A DNA stretch of 64,000 bases, taken from the NCBI GenBank assembly GCA_022818135.1, contig JAFMSR010000002.1, positions 23,756,768 to 23,820,767 on the forward strand. Reading direction: 5' to 3'. The DNA comes from Saxidomus purpurata (lineage: Eukaryota; Mollusca; Bivalvia; Venerida; Veneridae). This document shows, in pieces, positions 11,143 through 21,900 of the stretch (the first letter of the stretch is position 1; every line of letters starts with the position of its first letter). The notes beneath the pieces are model-generated. The model saw only the letters and a program-made list of their open reading frames with translations, made no database searches and was not told the origin of the DNA. Both the position numbers and the translations under genes were made by a program.

Positions 11143-11261
11143 ATTGTATTTCAATGTTTTTATTTCGAGACATCCCTGTGAGGAATGTACGTAAATCATA
11201 AATATTTTTAAAAGAAATTTATTTAAGGTAAATTTATTTTTTCCAGTGAAATACTGAAATT

Positions 11262-12060
11262 TATTTGATTTTTTCCAGTGAAATTATAGAGTTTTCTCAG
11301 TGAAACAAAAGTGATAATCCACAGTTTTGAAACAGTGGAATACCATTATTATTTTTCACTGTTTTTTGCAATCTTTAAAGGGACATACCCTATAACTGAT
11401 GTCAAACTTAATTACCTCCAAAACATAAATAATAGAATCTTTGGAAGTATTATAACTTAACCTAAAAGTTTCAGCTATGCATTCCAAGTCATTATCGATA
11501 AAATCAGCTGCTGTTTGAAATATGATGCAGTACCGTAAATCATTCAATAATCTATATAATAGAGTTGTTGTACAGTTAATGGGTGGATGCGATTTATTAC
11601 AGAAAGCCTCTATATTGATTAATTGTGGTAAAATGAGGCATTTTTCGCCATAGGTTCTTCTTTGAAATTGTATCTATTAATAATTTTACGTTCATTGAAC
11701 ACATAATCTATGTTTCGGGAATAGGCCTAAAATCTGCCATATGTAGGGAGTGCCCCTTTAACCCGGATTAACGTCAAAAAGTATACCGAGCGTAATTAAT
11801 GCTGGAAACCATGCAACGATGACGTCGTTAAAATGACGTCATTTGCGCTATGTTTTCTGATGACGTTTCCCGGTATTTTCGATGTTTTACAGAAACAAAC
11901 TCAATAAAAGTAGTTTTAACCATAAAATAAACAGAAAAATTGTTGGTATCGGTGTAATATCACGTTAATTTCACTCATGAACACCAACAGTAGTTATTTT
12001 CACTCGTGAAAATATCACTTTTGGTGCCCACTCGGTGAAATTATAACGTGATCTAACACC
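11262..12060. repeat. Dispersed CAGTGAAA/CRE repeat, copy 1 (split by a MITE)
   Basis: This sequence matches 33720-34135 over TTTTCTCAGTGAAA, GTGATAATCCACAG, AAAAAGTATACCGAGCG and the CRE-like region (11815-11875). It contains TGACGTCA within AATGACGTCATTT and further TGACGT half sites. Its end is a long imperfect palindrome (about 11939-12050), with ATTGTTGGTATCGGTGT on one side and ACACCGAAACCAACAAT on the other. Copy 1 is interrupted at 11378-11758 by a different element. Related CAGTGAAAT-rich sequence continues to about 12335. Confidence 0.75.
11378..11758 (+). mobile_element. MITE (AAGGGRCAT family), copy 1, nested
   Basis: The element has terminal inverted repeats beginning AAGGGACATACCCTA and ending TAGGGAGTGCCCCTT, flanked by TA on both sides. 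Internal landmarks are GGGTGGATGCGATTTATTAC and AAAATGAGGCATTTTTCGCC. The related host repeat at 33.8 kb reads straight through the insertion point with a single TA, which fixes a TA target duplication typical of Tc1/mariner-type elements. There is no coding capacity. Confidence 0.85.
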
Positions 12061-12983
12061 GAAACCAACAATTATCCTCTATTTATCAGTGAAATAAAAT
12101 TGATAGTTCACTGTTTCAAAATATTAGCTGAATTTATGCTTTGCAGTTAAATACTGAAATATATCAGTGATATAAAGTTGATAGTCATTCTCATCATCGC
12201 CACCGATATCAAAATCTTCATTCCATACTTTTGGTGTCAACTCGGTGAAATATATACAGGGTATATGTTTGTTTCAGTGAAATATCAATTTTATTTCACA
12301 AGTGAACACCAAAAACTGATATTTTCACGTGTGACATTAATGCTTTTAATGCCCTGTTGCTGATAAGCGGAAATGTGTACACCCTGCCTTTAAAATGTAC
12401 ATATTTCATCTGAAATTCGATTTCTGTAAAACGATTTAGCTCAAATACAAAACGGGCTCTTATTTATATTTCATGTGTCACCGCGTTGCTACAGAGAATA
12501 TGAATATTGTAACTGATCAGCGGCTAGGAATGGTAATTGGAACCGATAAATTGTGTCGTTAATAATACAGTAAGCTTTCAGTTTCGCCTGAAATGATCCT
12601 ATTAATGATTTAAATAGTTTTGAATACATTTCCATTGACAATGCCAGTCGGTGTCATTTTATTTGTTTTTCAGACGTAGGCAGTGAAAATTGATCAGATT
12701 AATGAGTTTCGAACGCAGGTTAATTTAGTTTACACAAGTTTTGGCATTTCGTAAAATGATTATTTTAAAAAATATAAAATTATTATTATGAAAGCTTAAA
12801 CTTTGAGGTTTGAGGAAGAAGGTAATTTAAATGAGAAGAAATATGTCACAATTACCTGCCACCTCTTCATAATAACTCATAAATATAGAAACATAAAAAT
12901 AGGTATCTGAATTAAAGCTTTTCGTTCCTTTCTCATGTGAAAGTAGTCTATCACCTGTTACGTGTAAAGAAGAATAAGAGTAA

Positions 12984-14406
12984 CAAGAGCTGTCTCATGA
13001 CAGCACGCTCGACTATTCGAAAGCTTGTCGGTAAAATGTTTTTTTTGTCTAAGAACAGGACCTGGTGTTTTGTGTAATTGTCTATCAGAATTAAGGTCAA
13101 AGATATGAAACTTGTTCAAAGACCTATGTAAATGTACAATACATGCGTTGCCTTACTCTGGATTCTGTAAGCCAACTGGGGGGAGAAGAGGGGGGGGGAT
13201 AATTTTAAAGAAATACATGACCTTGTATATTTGATCATGAATAACTTTGTAACGTTTCAAAATTAATATGTTTAAAATTAAAAAAGCATGCCCGCTGCAT
13301 GCTGCATAATTATTCTATGACATTTCAAAAGTAAGCCATTTCGAGTATTTCTAATAATGTCTGGTAAAAACTGTGACAAAATTTTAAGTTAAAAAGGAGC
13401 ATAAATATGTCAAAAATCAAAAACATTGGTGAAGATGTTGATAGTAAACATACATTTTAAGTTTCAAGTCAATACGTTTGATAGTATTCAAGAATTGACT
13501 TTATAAAAATCTTTAACTAAAATTCTAAGTTAAAAAAGGGCATAAATCTAACAAAAATCAAAACAGAGTTATGGGGATTGTTTCCTCAGGTGAAGATGTT
13601 GATGGTGGACACATAATTTCAGTTTCAAGTCAATACCTTTGAAAGTATTCAAAATATTTGCCTTTATAAAATCTTTTATCAAAAATTCTTAGGTAAAAAG
13701 GGGCATAAATCTGTCAAAAATCAAAACAGAGTTATGGGGATTGTTTCCTCTGGTGTAAATGTTGATGGTAAACATATAGTTTGAGTTTCAAGTCAATACC
13801 TATAGATATTTGACTTTATAAAAAAATGTAACCAAAAATTCTAATTCAAAAAGGGGCATAAATCTGTCAATAATCAAAACAGAGTTATGGGGATTGTTTC
13901 TTCAGGCGAAGATGTTGATGGTAGACACATACTTTGAGTTTCAAGTCAATACCTTTGATAGTATTCAAGATATTTGAATTTATAAAAAACTTTAACCAAA
14001 AATTCAGTTAAAAAGGGGCATAAATCTGTCAAAAATCAAAACAGAGTTATGGGGATTGTTTCCTCAGGTGAAGATGTTGATGGTAGACACATACTTTGAG
14101 TTTCAAGTCAATACCTTCGATAGTATTCAAGATATTTGAATTTATAAAAAACTTTAACCAAAATTTCTAAGTTAAAAAGGGGCATAAATCTGTCAAAAAT
14201 CAAAACAGAGTTATGGGGATTGTTTCCTCAGGTGAAGATGTTGATGGTAAACATATAGTTTGAGTTTCAAGTCAATACCTTTGATAGTATTCAAGATATT
14301 TGACTTTATGAAAAACTTTAACCAACGCAGACGCCGACGCCGACGCCGACGCCGACGCTGGGGCGAGTGCAATAGTCTCCTTATTCTTCGAATAGTCGAG
14401 CTAAAA
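12984..14406. mobile_element. Pearl-like element 1: about 163-bp core repeats and GACGCC tail
   Basis: The ends carry GCTCGACTATTCGAA (13007-13021) and its inverse TTCGAATAGTCGAGC (14387-14401). Inside, about six tandem cores (13390-14325) each contain GGGGCATAAATCTGTC and, in most copies, GAGTTATGGGGATTGTTTCC. They are followed by a (GACGCC)n tract at 14329-14359. Core repeats, then a short GC-rich microsatellite, then an inverted end is the architecture of pearl-like, non-autonomous elements of bivalves, now often linked to Helitron/Helentron mobilisation. Confidence 0.75.
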
Positions 14407-14467
14407 ATCGGTACGGTTGAGAGTATGGAACGCCACAGCTGTCTGATGTTGTTATATTTCTTTTTGT

Positions 14468-14924
14468 CTTGTCCACCCCATGTCTTATTATGTCGAATTG
14501 TTGCGTGATTGTGTCAGGAAGACGTGTCATCATGTCCACAAATCATGTGAACTTGTCTATACATTGTGTGATTATGACATAATCACACACATGATAACAC
14601 GCCTTTTTAAAATAATGACATATTTAATAGACATAGTAAGACGCATAGTGGACAAGTCAACAACACTTGACATAATTACACACTGTATAGACAAGATCAC
14701 ATGATACGTGGACATGATTACACGCTATTTCAACATAATGCCACGTTTGTTTGACAAAATAAGACGCACAGTGGACAAGTCAACACCACACATTTACAAA
14801 TCAACACGGCCATTTGACATATTCACGCATTGTTATAGACAAGATCGCATGATTAGTGGACATGATAACACGCCATTTGAACATAACACATTTGTTTGAC
14901 ATAATAAGACGCTTAGTGGACAAG
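14468..14924. mobile_element. Small element with about 30-bp inverted ends and internal repeats
   Basis: The left end has CTTGTCCAC then GTCTTATTATGTC. The right end has the inverse, GACATAATAAGAC then GTGGACAAG. Between them, units starting GATAACACGCC or GATTACACGC recur at about 14590, 14717 and 14865, with GTGGACAAGTCAAC in each. An inverted partial unit lies at the left. I see no clear target duplication and no coding capacity. Confidence 0.65.
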
Positions 14925-15468
14925 TCAACGCTGTTGCGTTCATATTGGATTGAGTGATTTACAGTTGATCTTTCAACATAGATCCAAACAAGATATAAAT
15001 GTATACTAAAATCAAGTCATGGTAAAATCTATAACTAATGTTAAGATCTGAAAAAAGCATAAAAGAACCAAATTAAACCAAGTCTTAGAACTGATTGTCA
15101 AAAGCCGATAACCGTTTCCTCCCCGCAAAAAGAATCAAATTTACATATCAATAAACAACAAACTGGGATGACCTTGGTGAGAGAAAGTATTCAACCAAAA
15201 CTAATTTACTTGTTAAAAGATATATTTTTATTTTTTTGCTGATATTTGTTTCTTTATATATCTTTGTTTCCAAAGATGTCTCTGAGAGGTTAGTACGTGC
15301 ACTTGTAGAGCTCTGTACTACATTAAGTTGAGATGTGTGGGTTATTTTCATGACCTGTATGGAATCAACTCAATACAATACACTCCGTATATAACGAACT
15401 GATTGGGGCCATTTTGAATTCGTTCCTTTTATCCGAAGTATATCATATCTATACATCATTTTCCTATA

Positions 15469-16980
15469 AAACAAGAGCCATGTTACACATGGTTAATCTC
15501 CCCGCCTGGAAGAAGTTACCTGAAGGTTGTACTTTCGTACATTTTACTTGGTGGGAGGAAATCCTTAAAAAGCCGAATAGTTATGGTCATGCTGAGTACA
15601 GTTTTCAAGTAAGTGGAAAAAGAATAAGGCAATGAAGAGAAGGTTTGCAAAATTATATTAATGTTCATTATCAGTATAGGTATGATATTTTTCTATTTAA
15701 CTAAAAGTAGGCAAGGTAGAGTTATTGTTCTTGCACACTGCACTTCCTACCAATGTGCCATGTCAGTGTATTAAGTTTGAAGAAAATCCCTCAAGTACTT
15801 CGGAATTTTTTTTTCAAGTAAATCTGATAAAGGGGAATAACTCTAAAAGTAGGCAAGGTAGAGTTATTGTTCTTACACACTGCACTTCCTACCATTGTGC
15901 TATGTCAGTGTATTAAGTTTGAAGTAAATCCCTCAAGTACTTTTGGAGTTATGCTTCGGAATGTTTTTCAAGTAAATCTGATAAAGGGAAATAACTCTAA
16001 AAGTAGGCAAGGTAGAGTTATTGTTCTTGCACACTGCACTTCCTACCTATGTGCTATGTCAGTGTATTAAGTTTGAAGTAAATCGCTCAAGTACTTTTGG
16101 AGTTATGCTCTGGACAAAACTTTTAAAATAAATCTGATAAAGGGGAATAACTATAAAAGTAGGCAAGGTATAGTTATTGTTCTTGCACACTGCACTTCCT
16201 ACAAATGTGCTATGTCAGTGTATTAAGTTTGAAGTAAATCCCTCAAGTACTTTTGGAGTTATGCTCTGGACAAAACTTTTAAAGTAAATCTGATAAAGGG
16301 GAATAACTCTAAAAGTAGGCAAGGTAGAGTTATTGTTCTTGCACACTGCACTTCCTACCAATGTGCTATGTCAGTGTATTAAGTTTGAAGTAAATCCCTC
16401 AAGTACTTTTGGAGTTATGCTTCGGACAAGTAAATCTGATAAAGGGGAATAACTCTAAAAGTAGGCAAGGTAGAGTTATTGTTTTTGCACACTGCACTTC
16501 CTATCAATGTGCTATGTAAGTGTTTTAAGTTTGAAGTAAATCCCTCAAGTACTTTTGGAGTTATGCTCTGGACAAAACTTTTAAAGTAAATCTGATAAAG
16601 GGGAATAACTCTAAAATTAGGCAAGATAGAGTTATTGTTCTTGCACACTGCACTTTCTACCAATGTGCTATGTCAGTGTATTAAGTTTGAAGAAAATCCC
16701 TCAAGTACTTTTGGAGTTATGCTTCGGACAATTTTTTTCAAGTAAATCTGATAAAGGGGAATAACTCTAAAAGTAGGCAAGGTAGAGTTATTGTTCTTAC
16801 ACACTGCACTTCCTACCAATGTGCTCTGTCAGTGTATGAAGTTTGAAGAAAATCGCTCAAGTACTTTTGGAGTTATGCTCCGGACAAAATTGGGACGGAC
16901 GCACGGACGGACGGACGCACGCACGCATGGTCGGAGACCATTTCTAATATCCCCTTCGCCTTCGGCGGGGGGATAATAAA
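15469..16980. mobile_element. Pearl-like element 2: about 155-bp core repeats and ACGG/ACGC tail
   Basis: About eight cores carry GTAGGCAAGGTAGAGTTATT, CACACTGCACTTCCTACC and CTCAAGTACTTTTGGAG. They are followed by an ACGG/ACGC microsatellite (16894-16927) and a short hairpin-like end CCTTCGCCTTCGGCGGGGGG. The left end, ATCTCCCCGCC, is matched by inverse GGCGGGGGGAT at the right. The several short ORFs here repeat with the core and are not genes. Confidence 0.75.
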
Positions 16981-17744
16981 GATGGAAAAGAAATCGGGAC
17001 AAGCAAATGAGTTCCTTATATCCGGAATTTCGCTATATCCGGATTTGTTATATACGGAGTTTAGTGTACTTGCTTTTTAAAATTTATATTGCAGGGAACG
17101 CTCTTGCTGCATGACAGTAGGAAATACGTGACATTGTGGAGAGCTGACTAATGTTTTTCAGTCAGCGGGTCAATTCAAATATAATAAAATGGTTATTGCC
17201 AATTTTGTATTGAAATTTATGATATCAAATTAAAAGGCAGTAAACAACGCTTTGAATAGAAAGTTAAAATGTGAGAGAAATCGGTTTAACCATTTCAATG
17301 TCTATAATGCAATTCAGTGTCAAGTTCTCTTTTGTAAAACCGTTTCCGTCATTTTCTAAATTAATATTTGAAATTTGAAACAACACGAGAGTGCCAATAC
17401 TGTATTATACATTAACTATAAATTATTTATTCAACAAAAGGTGAAGTTGCTGCAATTGATCATAGTTTAGCTGGTTGGGACCAGCACTCTGTTTTATTTT
17501 ATGAAAAATTCACATTTGCAATCACAATAAATGCGAAGACAGAATTTGATAGTTTGTTTGTCTATTCCACCTGCCTTAATTTTGACTGAAAAGGACCTGT
17601 CACTCCAATTGATAAAACACGAGGTCGGGCTTCGACTTAAGCTTTAGAAAGAGGGATCGAAGATAATGGCCAAACCCCATGCAGCAGTAAACGTCCTTGC
17701 AATAAAGAGATACCAAGTGTCAGTTTTTAAAACGAATACATGGT

Positions 17745-18170
17745 CAAAACAAGAGTGCCAAACTGTCACAAAATACGCCCGCCAAGGAGGCATAACTCAG
17801 TATCTGGCAGTTCATTGGTTTTGTAAAACCTGTTTGAACTATAGAGCGGACAAGACTTATTCAGCTGAGAAGGCTGGTTATCATACTTGGCCTAGACATT
17901 ATGCCCATAAATATTTTCACCAAGTTTGGTGATGATCGGATGAAAATTGCTTGACTTACAGAGTGGACAAGGCTAATTTTGCATAAATTCAAGGGCCATA
18001 ATCCAAAAGTGTCTGGGTCGATTTGGCTGGTTATCAAACTTGGCTAAAACATGATGCCCACAAACATGTTCAGCAAATTTGGTGAAGATCAGATAAAAAC
18101 TCTTTGACTTAGAGAGACAAAGTGTGGACACAGCCTACTGTGGATGTTCCCACAATATGTCCCATCAGGC
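17745..18170. repeat. Degenerate pearl-like fragment
   Basis: It begins AACAAGAGTGCCAAACTGTC and has two diverged cores with TGGCTGGTTATCA or TGGTTATCATACTTGGC and CAAATTTGGTGAAGATC. There is no microsatellite tail, so it is probably truncated. The 88-codon ORF at 17666 crosses the repeat and is not supported. Confidence 0.5.
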
Positions 18171-18347
18171 TTATAAAAAAACTAAGCCATTATCAACAAT
18201 TCTAAAATGTCTTATATATGGAGATGTGTCATGCAGTTAAGAAAAGTAAAGAAACCAGACTTTCACCTACAAAAATGTACAGACCAGCTAAACCACATTC
18301 CAGCAACAAAATATGCTATTGATAGTAACATAAAAGGGAAGTAATTC

Positions 18348-20163
18348 AACAAGAGGGCCATGATGGCCCTGTATCGCTCACCTGTCTACCATTGGCAAAA
18401 ATAAAAGGTTATTAATAGCAGAAAGGATCAATTTTTACCTTTGGCTCATGATATCCTCTTAATAAGCCTATGTAAAATCAAAAGACCCCCCCCAGGCAGG
18501 GGTTAATTTTGACCCTGAGGTCATGATTTGAACAATCTTGGTGAGGTCAATTATTGCCACATGCTGAATATCTAAGCTCTAGGCCTCATTATTTTGCTGT
18601 CTGATCATGATCTGCACTGTTGGCTATTCATTTTTTTGCTGTCTGATCATGATTTGCACTGTAAGCTATTCATTGTATGTTGGGTGGTCATGATCTGCAC
18701 TGTCAGCTTTTTTATTTTTTGCTGTCTGATCATGATCTGCACTGTTTGCTATGCATTATTTAGCTGTCTGGTCATGATCTGCCCTTTCATTGTTTAGCTG
18801 TCTGATCATGATCTGCACTTTCATTATTTTGCTGTCTGATCATGATCTGCATTGTAACCTATTCATTATTTTGCTGTCTGACCATGATCTGCACTGTAAG
18901 CAATTCATTATTTTGTTGTCTGATCATGATCTGCACTGTAAGCTATTCATTATTTGCAAATATTGATTTAATTTTATATATGAACTTTCTTTGTGATGTG
19001 AATGTAAAAATTACTACCAAAATCTTTAACATGGAAGTTCAACTAGGGTCAAGAACATGTATTGCATCATCGCTATTTAAAACTTTATATAAGTGCCAAT
19101 TTTAGGCCAGAGTTTTTATATTGCTTGGTTTATGGGAAGTTTTCTTAAATACTTTTCCTACTGTATTGAACAGAGCACATATTGAACATCAGTCTACTGC
19201 ACCTGTCAATAATTGTCATTTTCGAACAAAATAAACACTTTTAAAATAATTACTTTCATTTATATATCCCTACTGTTCTGACACTTCATTAACTAATATA
19301 TGGAGTCGGAACAGCGGAAATAAAAAAATAAAAAGTCAGTTCATAATGTCATTGTTATTCTACCTTTTCAAAAAATAGTACAAGCAGTCGCATAAACCAA
19401 GAGATATAAAAACTCTGGCCTTACCATGAGAGATCCAAGATTGTACTGATTACAAGACAAATGTCATTTATCAATCTTTTTGGTGTTAAAATACTGCAAT
19501 AAAATTAGCAAATGAGGTGTTCAATAAACAACACATTATTAAAACCAGAAACCATCAAAACAACCTTTCTGACAAATTCCAATGGCTGAAAATGTAACAT
19601 TTAGAGTGTAAACAAGGTGTTTCCATATTTGGGCTCTGTGACCTAGTTTTTGACCCCAGATGACCCATATTCGAACTTGAGCTAGAAATCATCTTAACAA
19701 CCTTTCTGACAAATTTCCAGGATATTTGGGCTGATAATGTTACCTCTAGAGTGTTAACAAGGTTTTTCCATATTTGGGCTGTGTGACCTAGTTTTTGACC
19801 CCAGGTGACCCATATTAAAACTTAAGCTAGAAATCAACCAAACAACCTTTCTGACAAATTGCCAGGATATTTGGACTGAAACAGTAGCCTCTAGAGCCTT
19901 AACAAGATTTTTCTATTTTTGGGTCATGTGACCTAGTTTTTCATCCGAGATGACCCATATTCGAACTCGTCCGAGTAATTACTGGGGCAAACATCCTGAC
20001 CAAGTTTCGTGACAATTGAGGAAAAGATGTGACCACTAGAGTGTTAACGAACTAAATGTGGACGGACGACGGACGACGGACGACGGACGACAGACGACGG
20101 ACGACGGACGACGGACATTCATCGATCCTAATAGCTCACCCTGAGCCAGCTCAGGTGAGCTAA
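18348..20163. mobile_element. Pearl-like element 3 with internal minisatellite and GGACGAC tail
   Basis: The left end is AACAAGAGGGCCATGATGGC then GCTCACCTG. The right end is CGATCCTAATAGCTCACC and the inverse CAGGTGAGC. A 40-50-bp minisatellite built on GCTGTCTGATCATGATCTGC fills 18590-18955. Diverged cores with CAACCTTTCTGACAAATT occupy about 19550-20050, and a (GGACGAC)n-type tract lies at 20061-20116. Confidence 0.7.
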
Positions 20164-20200
20164 TAAAAAAATTAAGCAAACAAAATAGGATCTCCCAAAT

Positions 20201-20945
20201 AAAAACAAGAGCACTGTAATCAAGAGCAAATGCAGAGCAATATCCACACAGTTATATGACGCTTGAACCCTAAGTGTGACCTTGACCTTGAAGTGAGCCA
20301 TCCGGAACATGGCTTCTGCACATCGTCTCAATGTGGTAAACAATTGTGTCAGGTTTCTTCGAAATCCTTCACGGGGTTCAAGAGTTACAGAGCGGAAGGG
20401 AAAAAAAGTCATATGACCTTTGAACCCATAAGTTTGACCTTGACCTTGAAGCGAGCCATCCGGAACATGGCTTCTGCACATCGTCTCAATGTGGTAAACA
20501 ATTGTGTCAGGTTTCTTCAAAATCATTCACGGGGTTCAAGAGTTACAGAGCGGAAGGGAAACAAAGTCATATGACCTTTGACCCCTGAGTATGACCTTGA
20601 CCTTGAATCCAGCCATCCGGAACATTGCTTCTGCACGTCATCTCAGTCTGGTTAACATTTGTGTCAGGTTTCTTCGAAATCCTTCACGGGGTTCAAGAGT
20701 TACAGAGCGGAAGGGAAACAAAATCATATGACCTTTGACCCCTAAGTATGACCTTGACCTTGAATCCAGCCATCCGGAACATTGCTTCTGCACGTCGTCT
20801 CAGTCTGGTTAACATTTGTGTCAGGTTTCTTCGAAATCCTTCAAGGGGTTCAAGAGTTACAGAGCGGAAGGGAAATTGCTAACGGACAGACGGACGGACG
20901 GACAGACGGACACCGAGGCGATAACATAATAATCATAATCAAGGA
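20201..20945. mobile_element. Pearl-like element 4: about 160-bp cores and ACGG tail
   Basis: Four cores each include TGACCTTGACCTTGAA, CCATCCGGAACAT, TGTCAGGTTTCTTC and GGGGTTCAAGAGTTACAGAG. They are followed by a CGGA-type tract at 20882-20912. Both strands stay open through some cores, giving spurious ORFs of about 100 codons. Confidence 0.7.
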
Positions 20946-20959
20946 CCACAATGGAAATA

Positions 20960-21128
20960 AGAGTTTGTTTTAGCTCTTTTTTGTGTTATCCTTAACATAT
21001 AATGTTGATTGGCATGGCTATATTAATTCATACATGTTTGTTTATTGTTTTATTGTATGTTTTAATTATAAGTTGCCATGTAGATTGTACATTTTATGTT
21101 GAAATAAATCTATCTATCTATCTATCTA
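20960..21128 (+). repeat. LINE-like 3' tail with (CTAT)n
   Basis: AT-rich sequence ends in TTGAAATAAA followed by a CTAT microsatellite, the usual appearance of a truncated retroposon 3' end. The rest of the parent element is absent. Confidence 0.5.
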
Positions 21129-21163
21129 TAATACGTCCCCTTCGGGCGTATAATAAAAAACAA

Positions 21164-21900
21164 AACAAGAGAGCCATGATGGCCCTATATTGCTCACCTG
21201 ACTACCATTTGCTATAATAAAAGGGGTCATGATTCTAACGGTCCACTACACAATGCTAAGTAACATTTCAATTATCTATTATCTGCTTGCGGCCTTGTGT
21301 TTTTTTTTTAAAGTTTTCCTTATATAATCCTATGTGAAATCAAGTGCCTCCCCCCCTCTCGGGAAGGGTTAATTTTGACCAGGGGGTCATGATTTGAACA
21401 ATCTTGGTAAAGGTCCACTAGACAATGCTACATGCTAAATATCTCAGCTCTAGGACTTGGGGTTTCAGAGGAGAAGATTTTTTAAAGTTTTTCCTATATG
21501 ATCCTATGCAAAACCAAGAGACCCCCGGGCAGGGTCAATTTTGACCCAGGGCTCTTAATTTGAACAATCTTGGTAGAGGTCCACTAGACAATGCCACATG
21601 CTAAATATCCAAGCTCTAGGCCTTTTGGTTTCAGAGAAGAAGATTTGTAAAGAGTTTCCTATTTGTTGCCATAGCAACCAGAGTTCTGCATGAAATTGAA
21701 TTCTTTTAACAAAATTGGTAAAGCTTCATGCAAGGAACATCTCTGCAAAGTTCCATCAACATTGAACCAGTGGTTTCAGAGGAGATGTTGTTTGAAGGAA
21801 ATAGTGGACGGACGGACGGACGGACGGACGTACGACGGATCCCGGACGGAGAGCGATCCTAATAGCTCACTCTGGCACTTTGTGCCAGGTGAGCTAAAAC
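21164..21900. mobile_element. Pearl-like element 5, ends shared with element 3
   Basis: The left end AACAAGAGAGCCATGATGGC then GCTCACCTG, and the right end CGATCCTAATAGCTCAC then CAGGTGAGC, both match element 3 at 18348-20163. The internal sequence differs: cores with GGTCCACTAGACAATGC and CTCTAGGCCTT-type text, and an ACGG tract at 21805-21840. Confidence 0.7.

Larger units (their letters stand above)
8637..11178. repeat. Tandem segmental duplication, unit about 1.27 kb
   Basis: The segment from about 8637 (inner left arm of block B) to about 9908 (GAGACATCCCT after the ORF) is repeated at about 9909-11178. The first copy is joined head to tail to the second inside CCCTTTGAATATTC. The copies are nearly identical apart from unit-number changes in the arms and a 10-bp doubling at 10681-10701. 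Confidence 0.85.
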
